A stretch of DNA of 64,000 nucleotides from Sarcophilus harrisii (GCF_902635505.1 NC_045427.1:509285665-509349664), one strand, 5' to 3'; counted from the first letter of the stretch, positions 44,012 to 56,330 are shown. Notes: generated by a model from the letters alone, not told the origin. Made by a program: numbers and translations.

Positions 44012-44149
44012 AATTAAGTTTGAATGTATGAAAACCTGACAGAATTGCAAAAACATTGGTTTTATGGGTCTTGATATGATTGAAATGAAGATGTAAATAA
44101 GCAGAAAATTTAGTTATATTAAAAAATTAGATTAATTTAGGTGAGAAAG

Positions 44150-44285
44150 ATTTAGAAGAGAAGGGACCTCAGACACCAACTTAGTCCAGCTCACCTCATT
44201 TTCCTGATGAAGAAACAAAGGGGAAGTGACTTGTCTAGGATTGTATAGGTAGTATGTAGCAGACTTTGAATTCAGACTGGAAATT
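44150..44285 (-). repeat. MIR SINE, inverted
   Basis: 'ctcattttcctgatgaagaa', 'acaaaggggaagtgacttgt', 'agactttgaattcagactgg' is the reverse core. Confidence 0.8.
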
Positions 44286-44599
44286 TTGTGCCTTTTTTAT
44301 TTTCACCAATATATGTGGCTGACATTGTCCTAAGACTGAGCATACAAAGAGTTGGTTCCTGCCTGATTCCCTCTTTCCTGAGGATGCTATCTATCCCATT
44401 GGATGATGTAAACTTTTTTATTTTGGAAAGAAGCTCTTACTACTTCCAAAGTAATAGAGCCATCTTCCTATGGAAGAATAGAGTTGAGTTTTTTATTTTT
44501 ATTTTTGAGTTGTATTTTTCCTCCCCTTTTCCCTTGTCTGCTCCTAATGCTAATGATCCATAGAATGGAGCAAAAGTTGACAGCAACTTAGATTGTAAT

Positions 44600-44735
44600 A
44601 AGAGCTGCTGTTTATTATATAGATTTTAGAAGTATTTTATATGCATCATTTCATGTGATTCTCATGCTAAGGCCCTGGGGAATTAGTAAGAGAAAGATTG
44701 CCTTCCCCATTTTACAGGTAATGTAAGAAAAGGAA
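44600..44735 (-). repeat. MIR SINE, inverted, diverged
   Basis: 'cattt catgtgattctcatg' type sequence and 'ccccattttacaggtaatgt' suggest a reverse MIR. From 44736 to 45279 nothing nameable is seen. Confidence 0.5.
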
Positions 44736-45279
44736 AGAAAAAGTCACTAACAAATTAAATTTGAAGAGAATTTATTTGAATCAGCTATAAATCTCTATTG
44801 GCATCTAGCAATGATGCTATCCAGACATCAGTCTATCTAATGAAAATCTTGGAAATGCGATGGTAGAAAATGAGAAGCTTGTTGACAGTAAGTAGCATTA
44901 GAGCCCTACCTGTTATTGGAATAGTTGATAAATCTACAGAGTTTGATTTTTAAATAATACTGAAGAAATGTTATTCATTCCCTTATTAACTTTGTTCTCT
45001 ATTTTCCCCACCTCTCCTTTCTGAAGTTTGAAATTCCTTTTGAGACAAAGCTTCTTTTTCAACCTTGAGACAGAAATATAGAATAAATATCCCAAGAGAG
45101 GGTAACTCTTTGTCCTTAGTTTACTATGACTTATAAATTGACTGATACCACAGGCTACTTCCCCCACTCCCATTCCAAAGCAGATTTTGATAGTGTGAAT
45201 GGGAGAGACAATAGCTGCTAAAAAGAGAGGAAAGAAAGGAGCAATTAGGTCTTGGAGGGCAAATTGTGGCTCAATTCAC

Positions 45280-45317
45280 CAAACAAACAAACAAACAAAC
45301 AAACAAACAAACAAAAA
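45280..45317 (+). repeat. (CAAA)n microsatellite
   Basis: Nine or so CAAA units in a row. Confidence 0.95.
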
Positions 45318-45483
45318 CCGTCTCTGTTTATCAATTGTCATTTCATATAAGGGAGATGAAATGGAGATAAGGCGCCATATTGAAACACTCTGATATACAT
45401 ATTGTTAAATGCTGAAGGGTTATATATTAGATTGCATTCTTGAGAAAAACGTTTTTTCGTGTGTAGTTGGTATTGGGTTGTTT

Positions 45484-45527
45484 TGTGTGTGTGTGTGTGT
45501 GTGTTTTGTTGTTGTTGTTGTTGTTGG
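45484..45527 (+). repeat. (GT)n-(TTG)n compound microsatellite
   Basis: About ten GT units are followed by six or seven TTG units and a GGT-rich end. Confidence 0.95.
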
Positions 45528-45879
45528 TAGTGGTGGTGGTCATGTGTTATCCTCTTTTTGGAAAGAAAGAGAATACAGAGATTCTTGGCTTATTTGTATC
45601 ATGGCCTTCTTTGGCAATCTGATAAAACCTATGGGCCTCTTAGAATAATATTTTTAAGGGATTAAAATAAAAGAAATAAATTATACTCAAATAGTTATAA
45701 AAATGTTCTGGAAAACAAGTTCATGGATCTTGGGTCAAGAATTTTTCCAAAAGATGAACCAGTAAGACAGCTATGTATAATGCTGCTCAGAGACTGGAGT
45801 TCGATAAAATGTCATTTTACAGAGTCACAGAGAAAAATACATATGTGTTTCTTCCAGTCATATAGAGGTATGGTTATCT

Positions 45880-46135
45880 TTAACTGGAAGTAACTAGGTA
45901 GCCCTGTAGAGGCCTGGAGTCAGAAGAAACAAAGTTATAATTTATACTTAGACTCTGGCTGTGTGACCCTGGACAAGTCACTTAACCCTACTTAGCTCAG
46001 TTTCAACCGTTTGTCTTCTATAAAATAAAATGAGCTAGGAAATGAAATGGCAAATCATTTCAGTGTCTTTGCTAAGAAAACCCCAAATGGGATGATGAAG
46101 AGTCGGATATGATTGAAACAACTTAACAACATATC
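45880..46135 (+). repeat. MAR1-like SINE with RTE-like tail
   Basis: 'ctggaagtaactaggtagcc', 'gaccctggacaagtcactta', 'gctaagaaaaccccaaatgg', 'gatgaagagtcggatatgat', 'tgaaacaacttaacaac': head and RTE-like tail both present, nearly full length. Confidence 0.93.
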
Positions 46136-46247
46136 TATATTACATGAAAGAAGTTTTTCAACTTGTGTTGATTATGCTTGACACAGGCAACACTGGGTTC
46201 TTTAATTGTGTACTTGTGGCCAGTATCTTTGCCATATAACAATTACC

Positions 46248-46457
46248 TCAATGCCAGCAAGGTGACTCAGTGGTTAACTAGAGTCAGGAGAACCTGAGTT
46301 CAAATATGGCCTCAGACATCTATGAGCTGTGTGACAGTAAGCAAGTCACTTAACTTCTCTTGCCTTAATCCGCTGCCAAAATGTTCCATTGACTGTTAGG
46401 TGTTATCGTCCATGACATCATGAAGAGCTGGACATGGTTGAATAATTGAGTAACAAT
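46248..46457 (+). repeat. MAR1-like SINE
   Basis: 'gccagcaaggtgactcagtg', 'gagttcaaatatggcctcag', 'gcaagtcacttaacttctct' and tail 'tcatgaagagctggacatgg'. Its middle carries a segment not found in the copy at 45880. Confidence 0.88.
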
Positions 46458-46837
46458 TACTTCAAACTTTTAAGAATGGCAACTAGTAAAGTTAGAAGCC
46501 AATGTTTACTTCAGCTTTGTGACATGAGATAAATTTGGAACTTCAAACTGGGTTGTAGACAAGCATTCTACTTCAATGGAACATAATTTAACATTTGACC
46601 CTAAGAAACAATGATTTAGGAGATTTTCGGGATTTAGGGGCAGAGTAGTCATGGAGTTACCAATGTTTGGGATTAGATCTCTGTAGATTTGCTATGAATT
46701 TGTACCATGCCTGCCAACCCAGTTGGCAGCCTTTCTGTTTACAGGGAGGAGTTTATTCTTTGTGGGCCAATAAGGGATTTCTGTTTGCCCCATGGAGAAT
46801 GAATAATGTTTTTAGTTTTCTACTACAACTCTAAAAT

Positions 46838-46985
46838 GGGGTTTCTTAATCTAGGGTTTATAAACTTTTTTTTTTAAACATTTTTGTAACTATTTAAAGA
46901 TAATTGGTTTCTTGTGCCCTTCCATGTATTTTATTAATAAAATTTATCTTAAAATTTTATAAGTTTTGTCAGTGTTGTCTGTTTT
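46838..46985 (+). mobile_element. hAT-like element, left part
   Basis: 'ggggtttcttaatctagggt', 'ttataaac', 'taattggtttcttgtgccct' and 'tgtattttattaataaaatt' match the left two thirds of the element that is complete at 54886-55076. The right end is missing. Confidence 0.6.
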
Positions 46986-47639
46986 TATATTTACATACAT
47001 TTACAGATTAATCCCACTTCCTGGGAGGTCTGTTGTAACAAAATTAGATGAAAGCTAATAATAAGGTGACCTTTATCTAAAATTATAGCGTTTCGCATAT
47101 CTAGGACTACCCCTGACTTCTCTATACTAAACAAACAAATAAAAAATAGAAAACTATTTTCTCTCCCATCCCCCATGTTGGAGAAAAATAAAAGAAAAAT
47201 ACATTTCTTAGCAAATATCCATAGTTAAGCAAAATAGAGTCCCTCAGTGGTTGAACACAAATAATTTTAGATGTAGATATATGTGTATTACACATAGTAT
47301 TTTTCTTTGTGTCTCTCACTCATTCTGCACTCTCAATCATTCCCCTTTCCATCACAAATAACTTCATTGTGTTGACAGTAGTTCTTAGATATTTAAAGTT
47401 GTTTCTCTTTACAATGTAATTGTTATTGTATAAACTGTTATTGTTCTGTTCATTTCATTCTTCATCAGTTTATAAAAGTCTGTCCATTCTTCTTTTTGAA
47501 GTCATCTATAGTTATTCTTTCTACATTGTGGGAGTTAGGGCTGCAACACTCTTCACTCTAATCTGGAAAATCTGCATAAACTTTTTTGACCCTCCCTTCA
47601 TATCAGAGAAGAAGTCTGAGTTATTATGGTTTTTTCTTT

Positions 47640-48290
47640 AACTTGTCAATAATATTTTATTTTTCCAATTACATATAAAGATAGTTTTCAATGTTATTTT
47701 TTTTTTTTAAGAATTTTGAATTCTTTCTCCCTCCCAAACTTCCTCCTCAAGACCACAAGCATTCTGATGTAGGTTATACATGTAAAATCATTTTAAACAT
47801 ATTTCCACATTTCTATAACATTAGTCACATTGTAAAAGAAAAATCAGAACAAAAAGGAAAAGCCATGAGAAAGAAAAAGCAAACCAAAAATAAGTGAAAA
47901 TAGTATGCTTTGATCCACATTTAGTCTCCATAGTTCTATCTGTGGATGCAGATGGCATTTCCATTCCAAGTCTATTGGAATTTTCTTGAATCAATGTATT
48001 GCTGAGAAGACTAAGTCTATAATAGTTGGTCAACACATAATATATATATATTACTATATATAATATTCTCCTGGTTCTGCTCACTTCACTTGACATCAGT
48101 TCATCCAAGTCTTTCCAGGTTTTTCTGAAATTAGCAGGCATATCATTTCCTACAGAGCAATAGTATTCCATTACATTCATATACCATTATTTATTCAGCC
48201 ATTCCCCAGTTAATGAGTATGCACTCAATTTCCAATTCCTTGCTACCATGAAAAGAGCTGCTTCAAATATTTTGTGCAGATTTCATATTT
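47640..48290 (-). mobile_element. 5'-truncated L1, older subfamily
   Basis: Plus-strand order: 'atattttatttttccaatta' (3' end), 'atccacatttagtctccata', 'gttctgctcacttcacttga', 'tatttattcagccattcccc' and 'tgctaccatgaaaagagctg' (late ORF2). No clear duplication. Confidence 0.85.
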
Positions 48291-48559
48291 TTTTCACCCT
48301 TTAAAATCTTATCAGGGGGGAAAACACTGCATTGGTATAGAAAGATGGTCATGAACGCTTTTTTTTTTTTTTTCTATTAGGAGATTGAGAAAAGATGACT
48401 AGGACTTCTTTGTATCCCTATTTTTCTCTTGTTATCCTTATTCATATATTTTATTTCTTGTAGATCAGATACTAACTTGTCATTATTGACCAATGGGGAG
48501 AGGGGAAGCATTTTTGCATTTCAAAATTATGAGGAAATGTTAATAGATATCATGAACTA

Positions 48560-48660
48560 TAAAGAGCAGTAGATAGTAATCTCTTACAGTCAGGAAGGGT
48601 CCTGGATTCAAATGTGGCTTCTGACACATACTGGCTTATGTTACTCTTGACAAGGGAGTG
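48560..48660 (+). repeat. Diverged tRNA-derived SINE
   Basis: 'gtcaggaagggtcctggatt', 'caaatgtggcttctgacaca' in SINE order. Confidence 0.55.
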
Positions 48661-48779
48661 ATTTATGCCCCAGGTATCAATATAGACTTTCTATTCTGCA
48701 TCAATGGAAAGAATTTCCATTTATTGTGAAATCAAAACTCTCACTTCGCACATGATTAATTGTATATATTTTCTTTTGA

Positions 48780-49245
48780 CTTCCTAGACCCTGCACTCTG
48801 CTGCTTTTTTACATCTCTGACTTCTACTTCCTTGTTTTTTTTTTCTTGTCCCTTTTTACATTCTTATTCCCTTTATTTCTCAAGATTGTTATTGGCCCTT
48901 TTTTTTTCTCTTCTACATTCTCTATCTTGATAGACTTATTCCTCAATTATCTCTATGCACATGATTTAAAATATTTACTTACAACGTTTCAGACCTCTGC
49001 TTCATATTTCATATAGGATATCTCCACCTAGATGTCCATCACTTCAAATTCAGTGCATCCAAATTGAATTATTTTTCCCCAAGAATCTATGCTTCTTCTG
49101 ACTTTTTGATTTGTCAGTGGTACTTACATTCAACGTGTTCAAAACTAATTGAATTTAAGTTCCTTTGTGATAGGGTCTTTGTCATATAAAAAAATGAAGT
49201 GTCCATAAAATTGATGCCTAATAAATGTTGAGTTGTTTTTGATTT
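48780..49245 (+). repeat. L2 LINE fragment
   Basis: 'catataggatatctccacct', 'agatgtccatcacttcaaat', 'tcagtgcatccaaattgaat' are the L2 middle part; 'gatgcctaataaatgttgag' is the L2 3' end. Confidence 0.75.
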
Positions 49246-49294
49246 TTGATTGTCCTCATCTGCTCTCCTGTCCTCTCCTTCTGTGGGAAGATGG

Positions 49295-49435
49295 AAAGGA
49301 CTTTGGAAGCCATTTAATTCAGCTCCCTCATTTTACTGATGCAGAAACTTAAGGATCAGAGATTTTTACCTGACTGACTGAAGGTCACAGGGCCAGCAAA
49401 CAAGTAACAGAACCCGGATTGTCTCATTCCTTTCT
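49295..49435 (-). repeat. MIR SINE, inverted
   Basis: 'ctccctcattttactgatgc', 'aaggtcacagggccagcaaa', 'caagtaacagaacccggatt' is the reverse MIR core, well kept. Confidence 0.85.
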
Positions 49436-49744
49436 TTATTGAGTAAATATGTATTAGATGCTGTCTAAGTATTAGGTTTGGGTGAGATGCTTATTTTATA
49501 TTGTAACCCTTCCTTTGAATAATTTATGATGCTTTGTTTTTTAGTCTCCTTGGTTTCTCTAACATATCTTCTCTTTCCTCCACAGACACCCCAAATCATT
49601 TATGAGACTGTTGTTAACTTTTGGTTTTTCTAACATTATTTTCTTCTCCTTTCCTCCACTGCCCATCTTAGCCCAATCACCAATTGCTATCAGATAGACC
49701 ACCATATTTGTCTCTGGATTTCTAACCTCCACTTTTTCCGTCCA

Positions 49745-49985
49745 GGATTTGACCTTCATGATGCTGTTAGATGAAAAGGCTTCTTATACTTTGCAAAATA
49801 AAGCTCAGATTCCTTTTCCTGGCGTTGGAGGCCCGCCTTCACAAAATGGCTCAGACTTACCTTATCTCATATCGTCCTCCTCCACATCTACTTGGATCCA
49901 GCTAAACTAGACTGTTCTTTTTTCCCTTCCTACACTTTATTCATCTGTTTTTTGGTCCTGGCATGGTGCTATATAATAGGTTTGA
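49745..49985 (+). repeat. L2 LINE, late ORF2
   Basis: 'ataaagctcagattcctttt', 'cctggcgttggaggcccgcc', 'cttaccttatctcatatcgt', 'tccagctaaactagactgtt' match L2 in order. Confidence 0.8.
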
Positions 49986-50084
49986 GTTTGTTGAAGTTGA
50001 AAGGTATGTTTTCCTATAAGTTGGGAGACTTTAAATCAAATCTCATATTCTCAAAGAGCAATTATTTGCCTTTGCAAATAATGA

Positions 50085-50335
50085 TAGATCACATTAATGT
50101 AGGGTTTTGTGGTTTACCAACACTGTTCTCATAGTAGTCCTGTGGTGAAGCTAGTACAGGCTTTATTATCCCTGTTTTATAGACAAGGAAACTGAGGCTC
50201 ATAGAGGTTACATATTAAATAGGTTAGAGGCCCAGGATTATTTCATTTGTTGTCTATGTTCAAGTCATGACTCAAACTCAGAGCTTTGAATTCTAAGATT
50301 AGTGTTTCTTTCTGCGTTGGCATTCTTCTCTCTTG
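50085..50335 (-). repeat. MIR SINE, inverted
   Basis: 'tattatccctgttttataga', 'caaggaaactgaggctcata', 'gaggttacatattaaatagg', 'caagtcatgactcaaactca' is the reverse MIR. Confidence 0.85.
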
Positions 50336-50557
50336 TAACTTGGCCAGACTTGATTAGGTGGAGGTGCTGCCATCCAGTGCTTGCTGAACTTAGGGCTGGC
50401 AACACAATTTCAGGGAACTAGAGTGAGAGTTAAGATATAGAGAGAAGTAGTTTTGAAGGGATACAACCAGAAGTTGTGGCTCACTATTTCTTTCTTCTTA
50501 TCCAATCATTTGTAAGCTTTTAAAGGCTTTTGAACAGAAATATGAAGCAATTAAATC

Positions 50558-50561
<4 letters not shown>

Positions 50562-50608
<47 letters not shown>
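50562..50608 (+). repeat. (GT)n microsatellite
   Basis: A perfect run of about 23 TG units. Confidence 0.97.
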
Positions 50609-50612
<4 letters not shown>

Positions 50613-50684
50613 CTCATCTGATAATAGCATCAAAATGAGAGTTTCTGGAAAAGAAATTGGTGGTTAGAACACTGATTTGGGGAA

Positions 50685-50850
50685 GCAGTGTGATACAGTA
50701 CATATCATATGAGATTTGGAGTCAGGAAGACAGTTCAAATCCCACCTTAGAGTCATTTACTATCTCTGTGACTTTGGACAAGCCACTTAGTCTACCTCTG
50801 CCTCAGTCTCTTCATCTGAAAATGATGAGAATTAGACTTTAAATATTTAC
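50685..50850 (+). repeat. MIR/marsupial SINE
   Basis: 'ggagtcaggaagacagttca', 'gtgactttggacaagccact', 'cctctgcctcagtctcttca' in order. Confidence 0.82.
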
Positions 50851-51024
50851 AAAATAAGCAGTTACACTATCCTTTAGTTTACTCTGAAAAGAATAAAGCA
50901 CCTTCTTTTTTATGATATTTTCCAGGATCTTTTCCATAATGGAATAATTGCCATATACCTTGAACCTTTGAACTTCCTATACTGTTTTGTTCTATACCTC
51001 TCTGATGTACTTCTGTTTAATTGG

Positions 51025-51350
51025 ATTCAGTTCCAAAATATTTGGAGTTAAAGGATCTGGGTTCAAATGTTAGCTCTTGCACTTACTATTTTGATGACTA
51101 TGAACAAGCTACTCATCCTCCCTGGACTTCAGTTAGTTTATAAGTAATATACTTGAGGACAGATATTTATTTTCATTTAAACTTTGCATGTTCTCCAATG
51201 CACTATATTCAGTAGGCATTTAATAAGTATTTATTGAAAGGATATATGAATAAGACAATCTGAGCTTATATCCAAGTTCTGCTATTTGCTTACTAGTTAT
51301 GTGATCTCTAGTCCTCAAGCTTCTGTATCTGTAAAATGAGGGGCTGACTA
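51025..51350 (+). repeat. Two MIR fragments around an L2 end
   Basis: A MIR ('aaaggatctgggttcaaatg', 'cctccctggacttcagttag'), then an L2-type end ('tcagtaggcatttaataagt'), then a second MIR ('gttctgctatttgcttacta', 'ctgtatctgtaaaatgaggg'). From 51351 to 52079 nothing nameable is seen; a 94-codon frame at 51410-51694 has no recognised similarity. Confidence 0.7.
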
Positions 51351-52079
51351 AATGACCCCCCCCCCAAATTAAAAGGAAGAATCAAATAAACAGATTTTAA
51401 GAAACTGTTATGCTCTTCGTGATATTTCTTTGCTTCCATATTTATAGTGTGAATTTCAAATCAGTTTCTTCAGAAGGAGATCCACTGGTGGCCAGTTATC
51501 CTAGAGGAAGGAGGGGTGGAGAAAAACCACTATTAAGGGATGAGAGAATGTATTACACGTCAACAAACGGTCAATTCTGGAGGAAAACCACATTAGTCAT
51601 ATTTCATTTATTTTCCTTTTCTGATGGCCAGGGAAAGCTTTCAAGATCAGCAGTCTTCTGTTTTGAGTCTGTGCATAATATATTTAATGCTTAGAGAGTA
51701 TCTGTATGCATAAATTTACCAATGGCTTCATAATCAAAGGAATTGCTTTATTTCTTCTGGATGTTATAATGTACCTTTGTTATTCGTGGAATTACTAGAA
51801 GACATTTTCTTCAAGTTTGAGATTTACCTGCAGAGTTGAGGTGTACAGCACTTTTTTTCCCTGGGGAATCATATATGGGATGAATTTTAACATTAAATTA
51901 CTTGCCTTGTATCAGATTTAGCTATTTAGTATTACAAATTTCCCTAATCACACCTCAGCCTTTCTAGGGGCAGAGAGTACTTGGTTTAGCTGGTCAAACA
52001 CATTAATTGTATAGGAATAAGTTAGAAGACAGAAGAATCTGTTTCAAAACTAAATGACTCAGATCCCTACCTACTTAGA

Positions 52080-52245
52080 GTGAGTTCTTGTTGTCATTTT
52101 AGATAAAGTACAAATTCCTCAGGCTAGCATTGATAAGAAGGCTCCCCCCAGTCTAGCTGCATACTACCTCTTCAGCATTATTCAGATTATTTCTCACTCT
52201 GCTTTTGTTCATCTTGGCTGGCTTCCTTCCTACTTTCTTTATTTT
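52080..52245 (+). repeat. L2 LINE, part of late ORF2
   Basis: 'agataaagtacaaattcctc', 'aggctagcattgataagaag', 'gctccccccagtctagctgc' in L2 order. It may continue at 52510 after inserted sequence. Confidence 0.75.
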
Positions 52246-52400
52246 TTCCCCCCATTATTTATTTATTTTGAAATTTTATTTTCCCTCGTTACATGTAAGA
52301 CATTTTTTTTTACATTTGTTTTTAAAACTTTGAGTTCCAGATTCTCTCCCTCCCTTTTTTCCTTCCTTCTCCTCCCCCACTTTGAGAAGGCACTTGTGAT
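52246..52400 (-). mobile_element. L1 tail, inverted
   Basis: 'ttgaaattttattttccctc', 'gttacatgtaagacattttt', 'ttgagttccagattctctcc' is the reverse of an old L1 3' end, tail-only. Confidence 0.7.
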
Positions 52401-52419
52401 TTTTTCTTTCCTTATAACC

Positions 52420-53045
52420 CTAAGCAAGGGAAGTCACTAATCTCTCTGGGCTTGCTAAATTAAAGATGCTTTCCAGTCCTGGTATTCTATGATCTTGTGA
52501 TTTATTCACTGAACTACTAGTACCTTTGGATATCCTTTGGGCCACGTATGTGCTCTCTCTTTTATAATTTGTCTAACTCTTCTTTCTTCAAAGAAAAGTT
52601 TAATTGCCACTTCTTCCATAGTTTTTTTTTTTTTTTTTTTTTTATGTTTCCTTTGTTCCTATGATATAGTATATGACATCCTATGGATTTTTCTTATTCT
52701 TTTTCATCTTTATATTTTCCTATTTTTCTACAAACAGCTAGGTCATCCAGTGGATACTGGCCACTTAAACTTAACTCAGGTTTCTCATCTGTAAAATGGG
52801 AAATAATAATAATAACACATATCTCTCAGAGTTGTTGTGAGTTAATATTTGTAAAGCATCTAAGTGTAAAAGCACTATATAAATGCTGTCATTATTATTA
52901 TTATTTATTGTTTTATTCTCTCCATCCCCCACCCTTAGCATATATGTTCCTTAAGGGCCCTTTATTGTTTTGTTATTGTATTCCCAGGCTATGGAACAGT
53001 TCCTTGCACAGAGGAAGAACTTAATAAAATTTTAATATTTAATAC
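52420..53045 (+). repeat. MIR, L2 and SINE mosaic
   Basis: 52420-52500 is MIR ('cactaatctctctgggcttg'). 52510-52735 and 52920-53045 are L2 ('cctttgggccacgtatgtgc'; end 'ttccttgcacagaggaagaa'). 52735-52915 is a SINE head 'agctaggtcatccagtggat' joined to a MIR-like tail 'ctcatctgtaaaatgggaaa'. A 23-base T-run is at 52622-52643. Confidence 0.65.
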
Positions 53046-53114
53046 ATCATAATACTTACTTACCTCAAAGGTCTATTATAAAGGTAGGTGAGTTTATAGG
53101 ATCATAGATTTAGA

Positions 53115-53290
53115 GGTGAAAAGAATCTCAGTGATTACTTAGTTCAACCACTTGTCATTTTTTACAGATGAGGAAACTGAGTCAAAGGAGTGAAATGACT
53201 CAAGGTCACATAGATAATATTAGAACTGAGATTTGAAGCCAGGCCTTCTGACTACAGAGACTTTGCTTACAATACCTTTCCATAACTACC
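53115..53290 (-). repeat. MIR SINE, inverted
   Basis: 'ttttacagatgaggaaactg', 'gaaatgactcaaggtcacat', 'gatttgaagccaggccttct' is the reverse core. From 53291 to 53984 nothing nameable is seen beyond a short GT run at about 53432-53448. Confidence 0.85.
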
Positions 53291-53984
53291 TACCTCTTCT
53301 AGGATGTGCTTAATATATGTAAAATGTTTTGTAATTGTAAAGTACTCTATAAAGTCAATTACTATTATGACTATACTGAGTTATTATACCAAACTCTGCT
53401 GTGATACCCTCAGGAGTTTTTGAGGGTGTAGGTGTGGGTGTGTGTGTGTAAAATTGGGGGGTAGCATTTGGTTGCTATTAAATTACTCTTAATGGCTGCT
53501 TTAATGATTAGATAAGGTATTTTTGTAATTAGCAAGGTCATTTACATACAAATAAGTAAGGTGTAAAAATCACTAAAACTTGTTAACCTCTTTTTGAACT
53601 TGAACTTATCCCATTTCATTGTTACTTATTTCACTAGACCTAGGAAAAAATGGCTGCTTAGGAAAAATCTTTTCTTTACAGGTAGTGAAAACTTGTTTCC
53701 TCTCCAGACTAAAGATCCCAAATTCCAAAATCATGACCTCCTATTGAGTGAGATTTCACTGTGGTTTAGTTTTGTGGATTTGGCATTTTCTGCCTTGTAA
53801 AGAGTGCTCTAACTCATAAATAATGCTAAAATGTTAATTCACCAAAACACAATTTGAATGGGGCCTTTTTTGTCTGCATTTCATTTACCTTTTAGAAAAA
53901 GTAAATTCAAATCAGCAATTTAATAAAAAAAAAAGAACACATTTACTTTCTGAAGTGGTTACACATTCTTTGATTTAAAAAATA

Positions 53985-54884
53985 ATTTTTCTTTATTCAT
54001 TATTTCATTTTTTTCTGGTTATACAAGTATATTCACTTTTTTAAAAATAGCATGTGTTAATTTACATTCAATTTCCAAAGTTCTCTTTCTGGATACAGAT
54101 GGTATTTTCTATCCAGACTTTATTGGGATTGTCTTGGATCACTGAACTATGATAACCAAGTCTTTCACAGGTGATCATGGCACAATCTTGCTGATAGTGT
54201 GTACAATGTATTCCTGGTTCTTCTTGTTTTAGCATTAGTTCCTATAAATCTTTTTATGCTTTCTAAAGTCAGCTTGTTCATCAGTTTTAATAGAAAAATA
54301 ATATTCCATTGCTTTTATATACCATGACTTATTCAGCCAATTCCCAGTTGATGGGCATTTACTCATTTTCCAGTTCTTTGCTACCACAAAAAAGAGCTGT
54401 TACAAACATTTTTACACATGTGGGTTCTTTTCCCTCCTTTATGATTTCCTTGAGATACAGAGTCATTAGTAGCACTGCTGGATCAAAGAGTATGCACAGG
54501 TTTATAGCCTTTTGGGCATAATTCCAAATTGTTCTTCAGAATGGTTAGATCATTTCACAACTTCACCAAGAGTGCATCAATGTCCCACTTTTCCCACATC
54601 CTCTCCAATATTTATTGTCTTTTTCTGTCATCTTAGCCACTTTGAGAGGTGAGTTATTTTAATTTGCGTTTCTCTAATCAATAGTGACTCAGAACATTTT
54701 TATATGACTATAGATGGCTTTAATTTCATCATCTGAAAATTGTTCATATCTTTTGACCATTTGTCAGTTGGGGAATAACTTATATTCTTCTAAATTTGAC
54801 ACAGTTCTTTATATATTTTAGAAATGAGACCTTTATTAGAAACACTGGCTGCTAAATTTTTTCCCCATTTTTATACTTCTAACC
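53985..54884 (-). mobile_element. 5'-truncated L1, older subfamily
   Basis: Plus-strand order: 3' UTR 'ttctttattcattatttcat', then 'ttattcagccaattcccagt', 'agcactgctggatcaaagag', 'gtcccacttttcccacatcc', 'tctgtcatcttagccacttt', 'gaaatgagacctttattaga'. It covers about 800 bp of ORF2 with stops and frameshifts. The 5' end abuts the hAT-like element at 54886. Confidence 0.88.
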
Positions 54885-54885
54885 T

Positions 54886-55076
54886 AGGGCTTCTTAACAT
54901 GCCTTCTGTGAATGTTTAAAATTAGTATTTTAATGTCAATATAATCAGTTCCCTTTGTAATTTTTTATATTTTATTTTACACACTTAAAAATATTATCCT
55001 AAAGAGTTGATAGGTTTCATCAGATTTTCAAAGGGAGCCATGATTTAAACAAAGCTTAAGAATCTCTGCTTTAACC
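54886..55076 (+). mobile_element. hAT-like inverted-repeat element, complete
   Basis: Ends 'agggcttcttaacatgcc' and 'gcttaagaatctctgc' are inverted. Inside, 'atcagttccctttgtaattt', 'atttttatattttattttac' and 'ttgataggtttcatcagatt' match fragments at 46838 and 63785. Length is about 190 bp, with no coding capacity. From 55077 to 56190 nothing nameable is seen. Confidence 0.7.
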
Positions 55077-56194
55077 AGATTTCATAATTCATGGTTGGGG
55101 ATCTCTTAACCATCTTTGTTACTCTTTGTTGGTTATGACTGCAATATCAAGTATTCCTTCTAAAATTAAGTGCCCAGAACTGGCCACAGTTCTGATTTTT
55201 TTTGGTTAGGCCCCTTTTGATCTCCCTGAGTTAGCCCTTATTTGTAAGCAGTATGATTTATTTTTGTCATGGATTTTTTGATTTTTTTTTTTTTGATGGG
55301 TGTTCTTTCTCCACCTTCTTATTCAGTGTTTCTAATGATCCTTGAAGTGAACATTGAAATTAACTTTGAATGCCAGGGTTATTGGGGCTGGTTTGGGAAT
55401 ACATCTTATTAGTTGTTTGTTCACTGCTGAAGAATTCTCAGCAGGAACACCAGCAACGGCCTTCAGTTGTACTTTTTATTTTCTGGTGACAGAATGGCTA
55501 GGTTAAAAAACAAGTCATTAGAAAATACCTACCCCATACCCTGTTTATAACTTGGTTTAAAATCTTTCCTCAGTTAAGCCATTAAAAATCCTTGTTATAG
55601 ATGTTTCAGGGAACACTTGGCATTGAATGGAGACATGGCCTTCTAAATGAAGATCAGTGTAATGAATGATCCTTAATCTGTGCCTTTAATTATACACTTT
55701 ACTTTATATTTTCATTTGGAGGCTTCTGCCAACATTTGTAGCATTTCATTGACTTCAGACTGTTTTGTTCTCCAGGGGAATTGTGTTGGAGAGAGGAAAA
55801 GGGAGGTAACAAGATCTTGATGCTAATAGGAAGTAATTTGCAATGAATTTCAGGTGGTGCTTTTTTGAATTCAGAGTTAGAGGTAAAGTGAAATTTCTCC
55901 ATATTATGGTTAGTTCATTTTCATGCCAAATAAAGATAATAGTAGGTGGTCAAAGTAGGGAAGGCTGTCTCAACATCTAAAATCAATACAATTTATGAGG
56001 TGCAGGTAGCATAATTTTTGTAATGGGAAAATATTTTTGATTAATTTCCTAGAATAATCCTTGGGGAAGTATAAAAAATGTATAAACATGGAAGACTGAG
56101 TGGATAGAATTTGTTTAGTTTCTTAATGATTTCATAGAAAATTGAGACACTATGGAATTCTGTAAATTAAGCACAGTTTTTGCGTTCTACAAAA

Positions 56195-56330
56195 TTCTGT
56201 TTCAACAAACAATACTTAAATACCTGCTATGGATAAGGTACTCTGTTAGATGTTGGTGATATAAAGACAAAAAGTAAACAGTTCTCTTGATAGGAGCCAC
56301 ATTCTATGGCAGGTGCAGTAGGGAATGGAA
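56195..56330 (-). repeat. L2 3' terminus, inverted
   Basis: 'caacaaacaatacttaaata', 'cctgctatggataaggtact', 'gatataaagacaaaaagtaa' is the reverse L2 end. From 56331 to 58190 nothing nameable is seen: no exon and no repeat I recognise. Confidence 0.75.

Noticed and set aside
47821-48180. 119-codon minus frame
   Set aside because: It is the decayed ORF2 end and 3' UTR of the L1 at 47640-48290, not a gene.
51410-51694. 94-codon plus frame
   Set aside because: No known motif, no clear splice sites, AT-rich surroundings; also no repeat identity, so left unassigned.
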